Below, one piece after another: positions 16,009 to 16,971 of a DNA stretch of 16,971 nucleotides (positions are counted from its first letter, which is position 1; each line of letters opens with the position of its first letter). The notes below the pieces were generated by a model, which saw only the letters and a list, made by a program, of their open reading frames with translations, made no database searches and was not told where the DNA came from. This DNA comes from CAZWCX01 sp964632945 (GTDB lineage Bacteria > Planctomycetota > MHYJ01 > WSZJ01 > CAZWCX01), in assembly GCA_964632945.1 (NCBI GenBank), contig CAZWCX010000142.1:1-16971 (forward strand), read 5' to 3'. Position numbers and translations under genes: made by a program.

Positions 16009-16784
16009 AAGGGATGCTGCTGCCGAAGCTCAAGACGCTGCGGCTTTCGGGGATCCTGGAGACGCTGGAGGTCCGCAACCGCCAGGCGCTCGACGAGAAG
16101 TGCGCCTACCTGGAGTTTCTGCTGCGCCTGCTGGACGACGAGGTCGAGCGCCGCGGACAGAAGCAACTCGCCCTGCGCTTGCGCCGGAGCGGACTGCTGA
16201 GCCACATGACGCTCGAGGCGTTCGACTTCTCCTTCAACGTCACGATCCAGCGGCAACAGATCTACGACCTGGCCACCTGCGCCTTCCTCGATCGCGCGGA
16301 GGCCCTGTGGCTGATCGGCCCCGCCGGCGTGGGCAAGAGCCATCTGGCGCAGGCCCTGGGACACGAGGCCTGCCGCCGCGGGTACGACGTCCTGTTCGCA
16401 CGCACCGGCGCGATGCTCAACCACCTCAACGGCGGCCGGGCGGACGGCACGTACGAGCGGCGCCTCGGGAGCTACGTGCGCCCGCAGCTTTTGATCCTGG
16501 ACGACTTCGGCCTCAAGCCGATGCGCCCGCCGGCGGCGGAGGACCTCTTCGAGGTGATCGATCGACGCTACGGCGCCGGCGCCATGATCCTGACCACGAA
16601 CCGCGCGGCGGAGGAGTGGCCCGAGCTGTTCGACAATCCCGCGCTGGGATCGGCGGCACTGGATCGACTGGCGCACGGCGCCACGCAGATCGTGATCACG
16701 GGAGAGAGCTACCGAGCCAAGGGCAAGTCCGCTCCCAGCACGGGAGCCGCGGTTGCGCCTCGTCGCCGCCCGGAAGGACGATAG
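15999..16784 (+). CDS. istB: IS21-family helper ATPase IstB
   Basis: 261 aa, the normal IstB length. It is an AAA+ ATPase related to DnaA and DnaC that assists IstA in target selection and strand transfer. An N-terminal helical region (1-75) precedes Walker A GPAGVGKS (107-114), Walker B LLILDDFG (164-171) and a sensor motif ILTTNR (197-202). The ATG overlaps the end of istA and follows GGAGGAGG (15986-15993). The C-terminus (about 240-261) is Arg/Pro-rich. The gene is intact. Confidence 0.96.
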   Translation: MELKGMLLPKLKTLRLSGILETLEVRNRQALDEKCAYLEFLLRLLDDEVERRGQKQLALRLRRSGLLSHMTLEAFDFSFNVTIQRQQIYDLATCAFLDRAEALWLIGPAGVGKSHLAQALGHEACRRGYDVLFARTGAMLNHLNGGRADGTYERRLGSYVRPQLLILDDFGLKPMRPPAAEDLFEVIDRRYGAGAMILTTNRAAEEWPELFDNPALGSAALDRLAHGATQIVITGESYRAKGKSAPSTGAAVAPRRRPEGR

Positions 16785-16884
16785 CTCACCCGACGGATGG
16801 GCTTGGAGACATCATGCGTGTACGACTCGACCGCCAAGGGCAAGGGTGGCGCGGATGCGCCGCCCACCGCGGAGGGCAGACCTG

Positions 16885-16970
16885 TCGCTCGCCCCCGCGC
16901 CCTCCCCCCAGTCCCCCCACCCGAACGGAAGAGGACTATCGACTGGGGGAGCGGGCGCGGGGGCGAGCGA
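16885..16970. repeat. Long near-perfect inverted repeat at the window's right edge
   Basis: Arms 16885-16912 and 16942-16970 are complementary. The outer 18 bp are perfect (TCGCTCGCCCCCGCGCCC and its complement), then there is a 1-nt length difference in the C-run, then CCCCCAGT pairs. The loop is 29 nt and less GC-rich. It could be a transposon end or MITE, a strong hairpin terminator without a T-run, or an assembly-end artefact. It lies 100 bp after istB. Confidence 0.75.
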
Positions 16971-16971
16971 G

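Larger units (their letters stand above)
14284..16784 (+). mobile_element. IS21-family insertion sequence (right end not resolved)
   Basis: Two genes in istA-istB order and a left end with three repeats define an IS21-family element. The probable left terminus is the TG at 14284, the start of TGAGCCACCC. I searched 16785-16971 for the complementary GGGTGGCTCA and found only a partial match, GGGTGGCGC at 16844-16852, so I end the feature at the istB stop. The true end may be in the last 187 bp, beyond the window, or lost. No target-site duplication could be verified. Confidence 0.8.

Noticed and set aside
16785..16884. GGGTGGCGC at 16844 as the IS21 right terminal repeat.
   Set aside because: Only 8 of 9 core bases match at best, there is no CA terminus, and no second repeat is seen at 23-bp spacing.

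Overview
The window is very GC-rich and dominated by Hanks-type Ser/Thr kinases joined to zinc ribbons, TPRs and an FHA domain, with a formylglycine-generating-enzyme (FGE) fold protein and a large Kelch surface protein. Multiple kinases, kinase-TPR fusions ending in a 'DPAQYESDPDL..LR..PAWQ' tail, and Kelch proteins with Cys-TM-basic C-termini are common in Planctomycetota. They also occur in Myxococcota and other large-genome soil or sediment lineages. I lean to a planctomycete-like bacterium, but the sequence alone does not settle the phylum.

Layout. (A) 1-1590 (+): kinase 1, truncated at the left edge, with a zinc ribbon and C-terminal membrane helices. It converges on (B), a minus-strand block: kinase 3 (440 aa, 10422-9100), kinase 2 (1228 aa with TM helix and TPRs, 8868-5182) and a 1154-aa Kelch-repeat protein (5119-1655). 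Kinase 2 and the Kelch gene are 62 bp apart and probably co-transcribed. (C) Divergent from kinase 3, 10687-11547 (+): a membrane-anchored FGE-fold protein that lacks the catalytic cysteine pair. (D) A compound inverted repeat at 11621-11686, then a good sigma70-like promoter and kinase 4 (FHA, zinc ribbon, divergent kinase; 11828-13213, +). (E) 13214-13605: no convincing gene. (F) A minus-strand toxin-antitoxin pair (13606-14138): the antitoxin is intact, but the ParE-like toxin has an in-frame amber codon that removes its conserved C-terminus. (G) An IS21-family element: three left-end repeats with exact 23-bp spacing, then istA and istB overlapping by 10 bp. (H) A long near-perfect inverted repeat fills the last 87 bp.

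How it may work together (inference). Blocks A to D look like a surface and envelope signalling island. It holds four kinases of different architecture next to an exported adhesin-like Kelch protein and an anchored FGE-fold protein. Two of the sensory or catalytic modules, the FHA-kinase and the FGE-fold protein, have lost canonical functional residues and may act in binding or regulation rather than catalysis. Blocks E to H look like accessory, mobile DNA in which a toxin-antitoxin locus is decaying beside an insertion sequence. I see no CRISPR array, tRNA or rRNA.
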